From a virus: DNA of 37,811 bases. A program made the translations under genes and the position numbers. The stretch is from positions 1-37,811 of the IMG/VR virus record IMGVR_UViG_3300042524_000182; one strand, 5' to 3'. The notes beneath the pieces were generated by a model. That model did not search any database and was not told the DNA's origin. It worked only from the letters and a program-made list of their open reading frames with translations. Of the stretch, positions 1 to 5,938 are shown one piece after another (position 1 is the first letter of the stretch; each line of letters starts with the position of its first letter).

Positions 1-44
1 AGCCATGCGGCGGCTTTGGGATCGTGTTCGTTGTAATAGTTCAT
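1..44 (-). CDS. Partial N-terminus of cytosine methyltransferase (left-edge copy)
   Basis: Reading leftward from the ATG at 44-42 gives MNYYNEHDPKAAAW, identical to the first residues of the complete methyltransferase at 36609-37592. The gene runs off the window edge. Its ATG overlaps the TGA of the neighbouring small membrane gene (ATGA), the same junction seen at 37589-37592. I read this as the circular continuation of the same gene rather than as a second methyltransferase, although sequence divergence further right leaves a true partial duplication possible. Confidence 0.75.
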   Translation of the reverse strand, partial: MNYYNEHDPKAAAW

Positions 45-263
45 AGCCTTGGACGAATCCCGCTAAACTCCTCATACGCCCGCTCGTCTTGCGCCCGGCA
101 AGCGTAGATGAAAGCACCACGGGCGAACGATACGGCGGCAATCAGGCCGACCATGGCGAGGATGAACAGCAAGGCCCCGAGAATGGGCATGCTCATAAAC
201 GCGCTGATCGACCAGACACCCACTGCCAGGCTCGCGAAAAAGGATGCCGCTGCCCATAGACCG
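1..263. repeat. Terminal direct repeat, left copy (partner 37549-37811)
   Basis: Bases 1-107 are identical to 37549-37655. From base 108 to 263 the two copies stay collinear without gaps but differ at about 20 positions. Many differences are silent in the small membrane protein. The repeat shows that the window wraps a circular or terminally redundant genome, and the divergence points to two alleles or to a real duplication. Confidence 0.85.
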
Positions 264-304
264 GAGTCGATGGCTTTGGCTTTGAGTCGTTCGGAGCGTT
301 TCAT
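41..304 (-). CDS. Small two-pass membrane protein
   Basis: The protein has 87 residues: a basic N-terminus, then two hydrophobic stretches at about residues 15-37 and 40-62, and a charged C-terminus. I do not recognise a family. The start at 304 was chosen because its ATG overlaps the stop of the next upstream gene (TGA 303-301); reading further upstream only adds basic residues from another frame. Its own stop overlaps the methyltransferase ATG. A diverged copy with at least seven amino-acid changes begins at the right edge of the window. The position between early-operon genes suggests an accessory membrane role, for example exclusion, but nothing in the sequence proves this. Confidence 0.6.
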   Translation of the reverse strand: MKRSERLKAKAIDSGLWAAASFFASLAVGVWSISAFMSMPILGALLFILAMVGLIAAVSFARGAFIYACRAQDERAYEEFSGIRPRL

Positions 305-402
305 TGCCGGCCTCCTCCCATTGTTACGAAGGCGTGCCAGACGGCGACGGTCACGCAGATAACTGCGGCCCACGATAGGATTACGATTTCGATGGTTGTC
401 AT
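301..402 (-). CDS. Tiny membrane protein, 33 aa
   Basis: The frame from the ATG at 402 encodes MTTIEIVILSWAAVICVTVA followed by 13 residues, a single transmembrane helix with a short hydrophilic tail. Its ATG overlaps the upstream stop (399-401) and its TGA overlaps the next ATG (302-304). This two-sided ATGA coupling is the main evidence that so short a frame is a gene. Function unknown. Confidence 0.5.
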   Translation of the reverse strand: MTTIEIVILSWAAVICVTVAVWHAFVTMGGGRQ

Positions 403-644
403 TTGCGTGATAAGTTAAGTTTGCGCCGGGTGGCCTCGGCATGCGCCTCGGAGAGCTTGATGTCTTTCCAGGTGCCGAGGTGGCTTGATGCCTCCAGGGT
501 GGCGATGCGCTCGATCAACTCGGGCGTGGTTAGTGCGGTTGGGTGCTTAAATGCGGGGATGCTCACGGTTTGGAATTGTTCGGGGTTGGCGATGTGATCA
601 AGCACAAGCTCGGCATCGCGGAAGAATTGGTAGGAGTCATTCAC
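399..644 (-). CDS. Hypothetical protein, GTG start
   Basis: An 81-residue soluble protein starting MNDSYQFFRDAELVLDH. No family recognised; residues 36-70 are predicted helical and charged. The chosen start is GTG at 644, overlapping the upstream gene's stop by eight bases, because no ATG in frame gives a sensible product. The stop overlaps the ATG of the 33-aa gene. It belongs to the leftward operon. Confidence 0.55.
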   Translation of the reverse strand: MNDSYQFFRDAELVLDHIANPEQFQTVSIPAFKHPTALTTPELIERIATLEASSHLGTWKDIKLSEAHAEATRRKLNLSRK

Positions 645-900
645 GGACGGATTTTAGGAAGTCGAGAACCTCGCTGGTTTTGTATCTGATCAGGGTTTTC
701 GGGATGAGGACGTAGCGTTTGATCGGTAGCCTCTCCAGCGTGTTGGATCGTATATCTAGCATACCGCAAACCTCCATTTGACTCATCCACTCGCCACGCT
801 CGCGGGTTCGTTTCCTAGCCTCCTCAGCGGCAGCGAATGCCGCAGCAGCTTTAGCAGCCGCGAAAATCTCCGCCTCTTGGGCGGGGCTGAAGATCGTCAT
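637..900 (-). CDS. Excisionase-like helix-turn-helix protein
   Basis: This is an 87-residue protein. Residues 1-36 form an Ala/Glu-rich helix. Residues 39-85 (MSQMEVCGMLDIRSNTLERL through IRYKTSEVLDFLKS) match the pattern of MerR/excisionase-type winged HTH domains: a helix with the 'evc..L.i....' core, a wing with 'IRYK.SEV', and a final 'FL.S'. Such proteins bend DNA for prophage excision or act as regulators. It starts with an ATG overlapping the upstream TGA at 897-900. It is a candidate excisionase but lies 2.4 kb from the integrase gene, so a regulator role is equally possible. Confidence 0.6.
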   Translation of the reverse strand: MTIFSPAQEAEIFAAAKAAAAFAAAEEARKRTRERGEWMSQMEVCGMLDIRSNTLERLPIKRYVLIPKTLIRYKTSEVLDFLKSVRE

Positions 901-1076
901 GGTTCAGCGTCCTCCTCGGTGGTTTCGATTGCGCCGGGTTCGGCCAGGAACTCTTCCAGCGAGACGAACAGGGAGGAGTCCCATTCGGGGTCAAACTGGT
1001 GACGCTGGACCGGTGCTTTGCCGGGGGCGAATTTCCAGAGCATGCGACCGGAGCGGAAATAGCGGGTGGTTGTCAT
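897..1076 (-). CDS. Hypothetical protein, 59 aa
   Basis: The frame from ATG 1076 encodes MTTTRYFRSGRMLWKFAPGK and continues to an acidic tail (ETTEEDAEP). It is preceded by a leader ending AATATAAACCA, the AACC-type leader common in this phage, and its stop overlaps the next ATG. No family recognised. Confidence 0.55.
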   Translation of the reverse strand: MTTTRYFRSGRMLWKFAPGKAPVQRHQFDPEWDSSLFVSLEEFLAEPGAIETTEEDAEP

Positions 1077-1133
1077 TGGTTTATATTGGGTTGAGTTCCG
1101 CGTGTGGGATGCGCGGCCCCCGTGTGGCTCACG

Positions 1134-1991
1134 TTAGTTTTTACCGGGGCGCAGCAGTTTGATTTCCGCCCTTACTGATTCGATGAATTTTCTTTGCTTT
1201 GCTCTGAAAATATTTATCCCCTCGGACCCACGTTTCACGGAGCTTAGTTGCCGACCTGATACAAACGCGTTCATGCAATTAAAAAGCGATTCATACGCCC
1301 CTGCTTTATACGATGTTAAAAGGTGCTGGCTGCTTCCAGAGATGAGCCAATTCCTAAAAGTTAGAGCCGGGTTCCCTTTTTTTGCATCTTCCCCGGTAGC
1401 CACGATATGCGCAAAGTCTTCAATTTGAGGGCAGGACTTTTGGGCAAAAGCAATCGATCCGATAATCCACGCCTTTTTTGCTGGTGGGGTTTTGGCAAAT
1501 AGATAGGCGTTTTCGTTTACTAATGACCCAAAGGAATCAATTCCGATCTTCATCAATTCAGCTCCGATCACATAGTTCTGGAAGCTAAAGGAAAGACTGA
1601 AAATTGCCTTGGTTGACGCGCAAACGACGTTAGTGTTTTTGACGCCGTGATGGAGGTGCATGAAGTCTGCAACGCTGCGCTTTGCGCCAACATCTATTCC
1701 CGCCATTGCGGACGGAGACACACCCCTGACGACAATCATATCCAAGGTTACACCGCTCTGAATAATAGCGTAAAGGCGGTGCTGTCCGTCGCCCAACGAT
1801 CCGTCATCAAGGAATACAATACCCTGCCCAGTTGAGTGCCACCTTCCAAGCGTCATGGCCGCTGCGTATTCGTCAACCTTGCTCTGCCTTACATTTCGGT
1901 TGCATGTATTGGCTTCCAGTATCTTTTTCGCTTTTTCTGGGCCTATTTTCTCAATTGTTATTTTCATTTCTGTGCTTTGTGTTGGTTTCAT
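1134..1991 (-). CDS. ParB/sulfiredoxin-fold (ParB-like nuclease) protein
   Basis: The product has 285 residues. Residues 31-80 contain NRNVRQSKVDEYAAAM, then 'GRWHSTGQGIVFLDDGSLGDGQHRL', the pattern of the ParB N-terminal/Srx-like fold, where DGQHRLYA (about 68-75) corresponds to the GxxR nucleotide-binding motif. The rest (80-285) is mixed alpha and not recognisable. Phages commonly encode such proteins; proposed roles are DNA or nucleotide binding or nuclease activity. The start at 1991 overlaps the upstream stop (ATGA). A second ATG at 1967, preceded by AAACCAACACAAAGCACAG, fits the phage's usual leader and may be the true start. Local base composition is more AT-rich than in the neighbours. 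Confidence 0.65.
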   Translation of the reverse strand: MKPTQSTEMKITIEKIGPEKAKKILEANTCNRNVRQSKVDEYAAAMTLGRWHSTGQGIVFLDDGSLGDGQHRLYAIIQSGVTLDMIVVRGVSPSAMAGIDVGAKRSVADFMHLHHGVKNTNVVCASTKAIFSLSFSFQNYVIGAELMKIGIDSFGSLVNENAYLFAKTPPAKKAWIIGSIAFAQKSCPQIEDFAHIVATGEDAKKGNPALTFRNWLISGSSQHLLTSYKAGAYESLFNCMNAFVSGRQLSSVKRGSEGINIFRAKQRKFIESVRAEIKLLRPGKN

Positions 1992-2602
1992 TTGCTAGAT
2001 GCCCACGCCAAAAACGCTGAGCGGTCTTTTTTACTGGTGTTTTTCCACGTGGATTTTAACAGCCAAAGTTTATCGCTTTCCTTTTCGGCAGCGTCGCCTT
2101 TTGCTTTTGCTTCGTCGCTTAGCGTTGGGTTGGGAATGGCGAATTTCACCCCATCCACGACCACGGTTTCGGGTTCCTCCTTCATTTCTTCCTTTGGCAT
2201 AACTTCCAGCACAGCCGCTTCCACGTGGCGGGCGGCAACGGGCTTACCTTCTTCCTTGGCGATCTCTTGCGCCTTCTCCCATGCGGCGGGCTGTTGCTCT
2301 GCGGGGAGCTTTGCTAGAGGGCGGGCTTGCGCTTCGTTGGTAGGTATCGTTTGTGCGCAATTGCGCACATTTTCAACAACCTTGGCTGATTCTATTAGTT
2401 GATAGACGTGCCGCTTTTCCCATCCAAGCTTTTCGCGGCAATAGTCCTCGAAAGTCTTGTGGGTTGAACGGTAGAGCTTACCGACCTGAATTCTTCCAAA
2501 GGCAGCTCCGACATCCACAAATGTCTGCTTGCCCTTTTCGATTACAGCTTCCAGTGCCGCCAACTCTTCCGACTCGGCGGGGGTGATGAGTTCGGCGCTC
2601 AC
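1988..2602 (-). CDS. Phage DNA-binding protein, ParB-like/HTH type
   Basis: A 204-residue protein. Residues 30-75 (VDVGAAFGRIQVGKLY, FEDYCREKLGWEKRHVYQLI) resemble the HTH region of phage and plasmid regulators related to ParB and DUF3102-type proteins. The middle is Ala/Glu-rich and the C-terminus (TWKNTSKKDRSAFLAW) is basic. It lies directly before the ParB-like gene, suggesting that they work together. The start is GTG at 2602, overlapping the upstream stop (GTGA). Confidence 0.55.
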   Translation of the reverse strand: MSAELITPAESEELAALEAVIEKGKQTFVDVGAAFGRIQVGKLYRSTHKTFEDYCREKLGWEKRHVYQLIESAKVVENVRNCAQTIPTNEAQARPLAKLPAEQQPAAWEKAQEIAKEEGKPVAARHVEAAVLEVMPKEEMKEEPETVVVDGVKFAIPNPTLSDEAKAKGDAAEKESDKLWLLKSTWKNTSKKDRSAFLAWASSK

Positions 2603-2694
2603 TTCCCCACCTCCCGAGCTTCGATCTTGTCGAGGATGGCGGCGAGACGCTCGGCGGTGGCCATGGCCTCGGCGATCATTTCGTCGAGGGTCAT
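2599..2694 (-). CDS. Very small helical protein, 31 aa
   Basis: The frame MTLDEMIAEAMATAERLAAI continues to REVGK and is one amphipathic helix. Its ATG overlaps the stop of the RHH gene and its TGA overlaps the GTG of the next gene, so it sits exactly in the coupled chain. Function unknown. Confidence 0.45.
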   Translation of the reverse strand: MTLDEMIAEAMATAERLAAILDKIEAREVGK

Positions 2695-2885
2695 TGTGAT
2701 ACCCCTCCCATTTTGGTTCTCAGTGCATCCTCAACCCACGACGAGAAACTAACCTTCTCGGCGGCGGCTTGTTTCTTGGCGATTTTGAGGAGCCGGATGT
2801 CGATTGAAAGTGACGGCTTGGTTTTGGTTTCCCCGGTCGGCGGGCGTCCCGGCTTGCGGGTGATTGGTTTTGGTTTTGCGCTCAT
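2691..2885 (-). CDS. Ribbon-helix-helix regulator 1 (first gene of leftward operon)
   Basis: A 64-residue protein. Residues 1-22 are basic with a GRPPTG motif like an AT-hook. Residues 24-58 (KPSLSIDIRLLKIAKKQAA, SFSSWVEDALRTKM) are a ribbon-helix-helix fold: a beta strand, helix A, then the S-x-x-x-W/V-x-x-A-L helix B. RHH proteins bind operators as dimers through the strand. It is the first gene of the leftward early operon and faces a second RHH gene across a repeat-rich 118-bp gap, so it probably controls both promoters. The start at 2885 is chosen over an upstream one because it begins the domain and leaves the operator region free. Confidence 0.75.
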   Translation of the reverse strand: MSAKPKPITRKPGRPPTGETKTKPSLSIDIRLLKIAKKQAAAEKVSFSSWVEDALRTKMGGVSQ

Positions 2886-3003
2886 TGCTGAGGGCAAGAA
2901 ATACCCAAAAAATACCCACGTAAACAAAAATCGTCTTTTGGGTTAAAAATGGGCAGGAAAATTATTTGAAACCGTTGGGTTTTTGGGTTATCAACACGGT
3001 GTT
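2886..3003. promoter_or_regulatory. Divergent promoter/operator region between two RHH genes
   Basis: TTTTGGGTTA occurs at 2936-2945 and again at 2981-2990. Its near reverse complement ATACCCAAAA is at 2901-2910, with a further ATACCC at 2912-2917 (11 bp, one helical turn, from the first). TTGGGT is also at 2975-2980. A rightward promoter fits TTGAAA (2966-2971), 17 bp, TATCAA (2989-2994), so two operator copies lie between -35 and -10. A leftward promoter may use TTGTTT or TTTACG with TATTTC near 2898-2903, overlapping the ATACCC copies. This layout suits an autoregulated two-repressor switch. Confidence 0.6.
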
Positions 3004-3264
3004 ATGAAAGAAGAACAACCAAAGAAACCCGGCGGACGCCCAAAAATGAACGAGGCCGAGAAGCGCAGAAAGCCAGATATCTCACTGTCCAAGGAGGTGA
3101 TTGCGGCGGGGAAGGATCACGCAAAAGCATGCGGGATGTCGTTCTCAGCATTCGCGGAATCAGCCATACGCGAAAAACTGGCAGCTTGCCCAGTCCAGCC
3201 GCTGCGCCCCCTGAGGCAGTCCCGCACAGTCAACCCGAACCGAGGAAATACCGACCGCGCCTGA
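3004..3264 (+). CDS. Ribbon-helix-helix regulator 2 (divergent)
   Basis: An 86-residue protein with a basic GGRPKM-containing N-terminus (8-14), an RHH core at about 27-62 (KPDISLSKEVIAAGKDHAK, MSFSAFAESAIREKL), and a proline/arginine-rich tail. It resembles RHH1 in layout but the core is diverged. Its start at 3004 lies 38 bp from the -35 box, so its message would have only a few leader bases. It precedes the integrase in the same direction, a position typical of a lysogeny-side regulator. Confidence 0.7.
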   Translation: MKEEQPKKPGGRPKMNEAEKRRKPDISLSKEVIAAGKDHAKACGMSFSAFAESAIREKLAACPVQPLRPLRQSRTVNPNRGNTDRA

Positions 3265-3317
3265 TCATGCTTTGCCGTTCTACCCGGCAGATAACAAATT
3301 AACAGATAAAAATCCCG

Positions 3318-4439
3318 ATGACCGCCCAGCCCGTCAAATACCGCTCCGTCTCCATCACCGTTTACCCCATCACGCGGGCAGACGGCGGGACCTACTGGCA
3401 ATTTAAGCGGCGCAACGGGATCCGGGTCACGCGGGCGACTCTCCCGAAGATCAAAACCGAGGCGCTCAAAGAGGCGCAGACGCTCTACAAGGGCGGGCTG
3501 GAGATTGACGACCTAACCCCGGACCAGATCCGCGCCATCAAACGGATGTTGGAGGCCGATCCAGAGCTTCGCATGGTCGATGAGTTCATCCTCTGGCACT
3601 CCCGGCGAGCACCGAAGAAAAACCTGGGGGATGCGCTCGATGAGTTCCTGGCGGCGAAACTCTTAAATCAGGGGCGGTCGGCGCAAAACGTGAAAACGCT
3701 CAGGGCGAGACTGAAACCGCTGGATCCGCTGCGGGGTATGCTGCTCAGTAGCGTATCGGTGCAAGACCTCCCCGACCTCGTGGGCGAGCCACGGACGCGA
3801 AAAAACGTGCGGGCGGCGTGGATCACGTTTTTCCGTTGGTGCGCGGAAATGGAGTTTTTGCCTCACGGAGAAAAGACGGCACCGGAACGTCTCGGCAAAC
3901 CGATTGCCCGACGCAAGGTGCCGTCCACCTATACGCCTGCGGAGCTGGCAATCCTCCTGGGCGGTGCCAGTCCCAAATTTTTGCCATGGATCGCCTGCGG
4001 GGCATTTGCGGGGACCAGGACCGATGAGGTTTACCCGCTGCCAGGCGGCGAAAAATCCCCGCTCGATTGGTCAGATTTCGATTGGCCGGCGAAGATTATC
4101 AGGATCCGGCCCGAGACGGATAAAAACGGGCATGGTCGGATTGTGCCGATCCTTCCGGCGCTGCGGGCATGGCTCTACCCGGCGCGGAAGAAATCCGGCC
4201 CGCTGATCTCCTGCCTGCCGTCATCGGGTAATGAGCCGGAGACGAAGCGGCTGGGGACGCTCATCGGAGGGTGGAAGGCAAACGCCCTGCGGCACTCCTA
4301 CATCAGCTATCGAGCCGCCGAGGTGGGGCTGGCCCAGACGGCCATGGAAGCAGGCAACTCGGAAAGCGAAGCGCGGAAATCGTATAACGATTCCAAGTCC
4401 CCGGCGGAGGCCAAGGCTTGGTTCGGGGTAGTGCCCTAG
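3318..4439 (+). CDS. int: Tyrosine recombinase (phage integrase)
   Basis: A 373-residue protein with a SAM-like core-binding domain at about 101-180 and a catalytic domain at 203-373. Visible active-site residues are Arg234 (GTRTDEV), Lys269, Arg325 (NALRHSY) and the nucleophile Tyr356 (KSYND). The two classical histidines are Asn322 and Asn347 (EAGNS), a variant I associate with integrases of Verrucomicrobiota and relatives. The extreme C-terminus has the WFG motif of that group. It catalyses integration between attP and a host site, probably the tRNA-Ser-like sequence at 5891-5922. It follows RHH2 by 53 bp and ends in a hairpin shared with the convergent gene. Confidence 0.92.
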   Translation: MTAQPVKYRSVSITVYPITRADGGTYWQFKRRNGIRVTRATLPKIKTEALKEAQTLYKGGLEIDDLTPDQIRAIKRMLEADPELRMVDEFILWHSRRAPKKNLGDALDEFLAAKLLNQGRSAQNVKTLRARLKPLDPLRGMLLSSVSVQDLPDLVGEPRTRKNVRAAWITFFRWCAEMEFLPHGEKTAPERLGKPIARRKVPSTYTPAELAILLGGASPKFLPWIACGAFAGTRTDEVYPLPGGEKSPLDWSDFDWPAKIIRIRPETDKNGHGRIVPILPALRAWLYPARKKSGPLISCLPSSGNEPETKRLGTLIGGWKANALRHSYISYRAAEVGLAQTAMEAGNSESEARKSYNDSKSPAEAKAWFGVVP

Positions 4440-4457
4440 CCGGGGATTGAACCCGGC
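4439..4457. terminator. T-arm-like hairpin between convergent genes (copy D)
   Basis: On the minus strand the sequence reads GCCGGG-TTCAATC-CCCGGC: a perfect 6-bp stem with a 7-nt loop matching the tRNA T-loop consensus TTCRANY. It overlaps the integrase stop and precedes the 4464 gene's stop, so it could end transcription in both directions. There is no T-tract. Confidence 0.5.
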
Positions 4458-4463
4458 GGGGGG

Positions 4464-4763
4464 TTAGGCGGCTTGAAAAACAAAGTCTGAAGGGTAAAAT
4501 CCGAAGCGTTGGGCGGCGGCGGTTGCAGTGTGAAACTCGCGAACTTTGGCGCGGCGGATAATGTTTTCAGCGCCGACGCGGTAGCTTTTGCCGGAATAGC
4601 TGAGGGGCTTAGTCAGAACCTTGTTGAAGCACTGGGCACCGACCGTGCGGCCATCAGCAAGGCGGATTCCGTGGACTAATCTTTTTCCGCAGCATTCGCA
4701 AACGGTCTCGGTATCGTAGCCGGTGATTGTCAGCGTGGCGGATTCGGTTGCGGTGTTGGACAT
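4464..4763 (-). CDS. Small zinc-ribbon-like protein
   Basis: A 99-residue protein. CECCGKRL at about 22-29 and a later Cys (AQCFN, about residue 45) look like a metal-binding knuckle; the pattern CGKRL..G....DGR..G..C is seen in many uncharacterised phage and bacterial proteins. The C-terminal half (YRVGAENIIRRAKVREF) is basic and helical. Start at ATG 4763, directly at the predicted transcription start of its own promoter. Function unknown; location between integrase and attP places it at a prophage end, where accessory genes are often found. Confidence 0.6.
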   Translation of the reverse strand: MSNTATESATLTITGYDTETVCECCGKRLVHGIRLADGRTVGAQCFNKVLTKPLSYSGKSYRVGAENIIRRAKVREFHTATAAAQRFGFYPSDFVFQAA

Positions 4764-4814
4764 GCGCAAACCCTACGGTGTGATTCTTATTCTGTCCACA
4801 ATTAAATAAGAGGG
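4764..4814 (-). promoter_or_regulatory. Promoter with conserved upstream block; predicted leaderless
   Basis: On the minus strand CTTATTTAATTGTGGAC is followed 30 nt later by the ATG, with TAGGGT at -12 to -7. The same block precedes the gene at 5698. TGGAC begins 35 nt before the start codon, so transcription should begin at or next to the ATG. Confidence 0.5.
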
Positions 4815-4822
4815 ATGACGAT

Positions 4823-4990
4823 TTATTTTTCCGGCAGGATTTTAGCGATGAATACCCCGCGGCTGTCAGTCCCGCGGAGCCGGTCGAGACGGTCCCATTC
4901 GGCGGGCGGCATCGAGACGCTGCGGGTCACGACCGTCTTCCCGGTTGGCTTCCTGCCGCCGCCGGGAGCGCGTTTGCGTGGCGGGGTCAT
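4823..4990 (-). CDS. Ribbon-helix-helix protein 3, 55 aa
   Basis: The frame from ATG 4990 reads MTPPRKRAPGGGRKPTGKTV, then TRSVSMPPAEWDRLDRLRG and SRGVFIAKIL. The basic GGRKPTG N-terminus matches the style of the other two RHH proteins here, and the 'SVSMPPAEWDRLD' strand-helix start is typical RHH. It is short, with helix B ending close to the C-terminus. Its ATG overlaps the stop of the upstream gene (ATGA). Probably a regulator of the accessory cluster. Confidence 0.6.
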   Translation of the reverse strand: MTPPRKRAPGGGRKPTGKTVVTRSVSMPPAEWDRLDRLRGTDSRGVFIAKILPEK

Positions 4991-5211
4991 GCGTTTTCTT
5001 GGGTGATGGCTTCAAGCGTCCCGGCTGGCGCTTCGTATTCGTCCAGCGTGTGACTGAGCGCGCGGAGAAAATCACCGTAGATGGTTTTCATGTCTGAGAT
5101 AACGTCGCCATTTTCGAGGGATTCCGCGAGGCGCTCACGGATGCGGGCGCGAAATTCGCAGTAATCACCTTCAAGGCTGGCGGGCATGTTTTCGATTTGG
5201 TCTGAGTTCAT
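4987..5211 (-). CDS. Hypothetical protein, 74 aa
   Basis: Starts MNSDQIENMPAS after the leader CACGAAACCA. It is acidic and helical (FRARIRERLAESLENGDVIS). The opening (MNSDQIEN) resembles the neighbour at 5255-5488 (MNASQIEN), hinting at a common origin or translation-start module. Function unknown. It is translationally coupled to RHH3. Confidence 0.55.
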   Translation of the reverse strand: MNSDQIENMPASLEGDYCEFRARIRERLAESLENGDVISDMKTIYGDFLRALSHTLDEYEAPAGTLEAITQENA

Positions 5212-5227
5212 TGGTTTCGTGGGTTGC

Positions 5228-5244
5228 GCCGGGGTGGAACCGGC
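5228..5244. terminator. T-arm-like hairpin (copy C)
   Basis: Minus strand GCCGG-TTCCACC-CCGGC, 5-bp stem, 7-nt loop, lying between the stop of the 5255 gene and the start of the 5211 gene. Followed by the leader AACCCACGAAACCA. It may be an attenuator or RNA-processing signal. Confidence 0.45.
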
Positions 5245-5254
5245 TGGGTTGGGG

Positions 5255-5488
5255 TTAGGCGGCAAATACGGCTTCGATGATTTCGGACGGTGCTCCGATG
5301 GCTTGCAGCTCGTGAAGGACTGCGCGGCGAGCGGCAGCGAGATACTGGCGGGCAAACTCCACTGGGCTTCCATTTTCCAGCTCTTCCGGCAGGCAACCGG
5401 CGAGGTAATCCCGCTGGTAGCTGTATTGGCTGGAGTGAATTTCCAGATCTTCGGATTCAATGGCGTTTTCAATTTGGGATGCGTTCAT
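5255..5488 (-). CDS. Hypothetical helical protein, 77 aa
   Basis: Starts MNASQIENAIESEDLEI and continues with predicted helices (FARQYLAAARRAVLHELQ). No family recognised. The leader CCGAAACCAACAAA lacks a Shine-Dalgarno site. Ends FAA-TAA followed by the copy C hairpin. Confidence 0.55.
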   Translation of the reverse strand: MNASQIENAIESEDLEIHSSQYSYQRDYLAGCLPEELENGSPVEFARQYLAAARRAVLHELQAIGAPSEIIEAVFAA

Positions 5489-5517
5489 TTTGTTGGTTTC
5501 GGTTGGGGTTGGATTGC

Positions 5518-5534
5518 CGGGGGATTGGACCCCG
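5518..5534. terminator. T-arm-like hairpin (copy B)
   Basis: Minus strand CGGGG-TCCAATC-CCCCG, 5-bp stem with a 7-nt loop, between the stop of the 5546 gene and the start of the 5488 gene. Same design as copies A, C and D. Confidence 0.45.
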
Positions 5535-5545
5535 CTTGGTTTTGA

Positions 5546-5698
5546 TTACAGTCCGCGGAGCTTTTTGCTGAGTTCGTCACGCTTGGCTTGAAGTTCGATC
5601 ACTGCTTGGTGCTCTGGCTTGAATCCTGCATCATAGAGATCCATGATTTCGTTGCTGATTTTTGCGATTTGGCTGAGGAGTTGGTTGGTGTTGGACAT
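5546..5698 (-). CDS. Small coiled-coil protein, 50 aa
   Basis: The frame from ATG 5698 begins MSNTNQLLSQIAKISNEIMD and ends DELSKKLRGL; it is predicted to be almost entirely helical, with heptad-like leucines and isoleucines. The first four residues (MSNT) match the 4763 gene, which has the same promoter. Function unknown. Confidence 0.55.
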   Translation of the reverse strand: MSNTNQLLSQIAKISNEIMDLYDAGFKPEHQAVIELQAKRDELSKKLRGL

Positions 5699-5748
5699 GC
5701 ACGACAACTACCGCCCGGAACCCCACTCGTCAACAATTAAATAAGGGG
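5699..5748 (-). promoter_or_regulatory. Promoter with conserved upstream block; predicted leaderless
   Basis: The minus strand carries CCTTATTTAATTGTTGAC, nearly identical to the block at 4794-4814. TTGAC starts 35 nt before the ATG at 5698, and TAGTTG occupies -12 to -7. It reads into the five-gene accessory cluster. Confidence 0.5.
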
Positions 5749-5837
5749 AAATGAAAATAATTTCGCATGGTCATTTCGTCGGGGTCTGAAATCCTCCCAG
5801 CGCGGGCGGAAAGCCAGCGTTTGCAAGCGGGAAATTC

Positions 5838-5861
5838 AAGCGGTCAACTCGTGGTCAACTC
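5838..5861 (+). repeat. Arm-type repeats GGTCAACTC, left of attP
   Basis: GGTCAACTC occurs at 5842-5850 and 5853-5861 (11-bp spacing). The longer form AAGCGGTCAACTC at 5838-5850 recurs right of the core at 6031-6043. Such paired short repeats on both sides of a core are typical arm sites for integrase or its helpers. Confidence 0.5.
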
Positions 5862-5890
5862 CGAAGAATCTCTTTGATTTTCAACGACTT

Positions 5891-5922
5891 AAGGGCGGAG
5901 GGGGTGGGATTCGAACCTACGA
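5891..5922 (-). other. attP: Probable attP core: 3' end of a tRNA-Ser gene
   Basis: The minus strand reads GTAGG-TTCGAAT-CCCAC followed by CCCCTCC-G-CC. This is a T-arm, the 3' strand of the acceptor stem, discriminator G and most of CCA, as in bacterial tRNA-Ser. No 5' half of a tRNA is present. Phages using tyrosine integrases often carry such a fragment to restore the host tRNA on integration. One A-C mismatch in the T-stem suggests the phage copy is not under tRNA selection there. Confidence 0.6.
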
Positions 5923-5938
5923 TTTGGATAAATTTCCG

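Noticed and set aside
4439-4457. T-arm-like hairpin next to int as the attP core
   Set aside because: It lacks an acceptor-stem continuation and CCA-like end and belongs to a family of four hairpins; the 5891-5922 site fits a tRNA 3' end much better.
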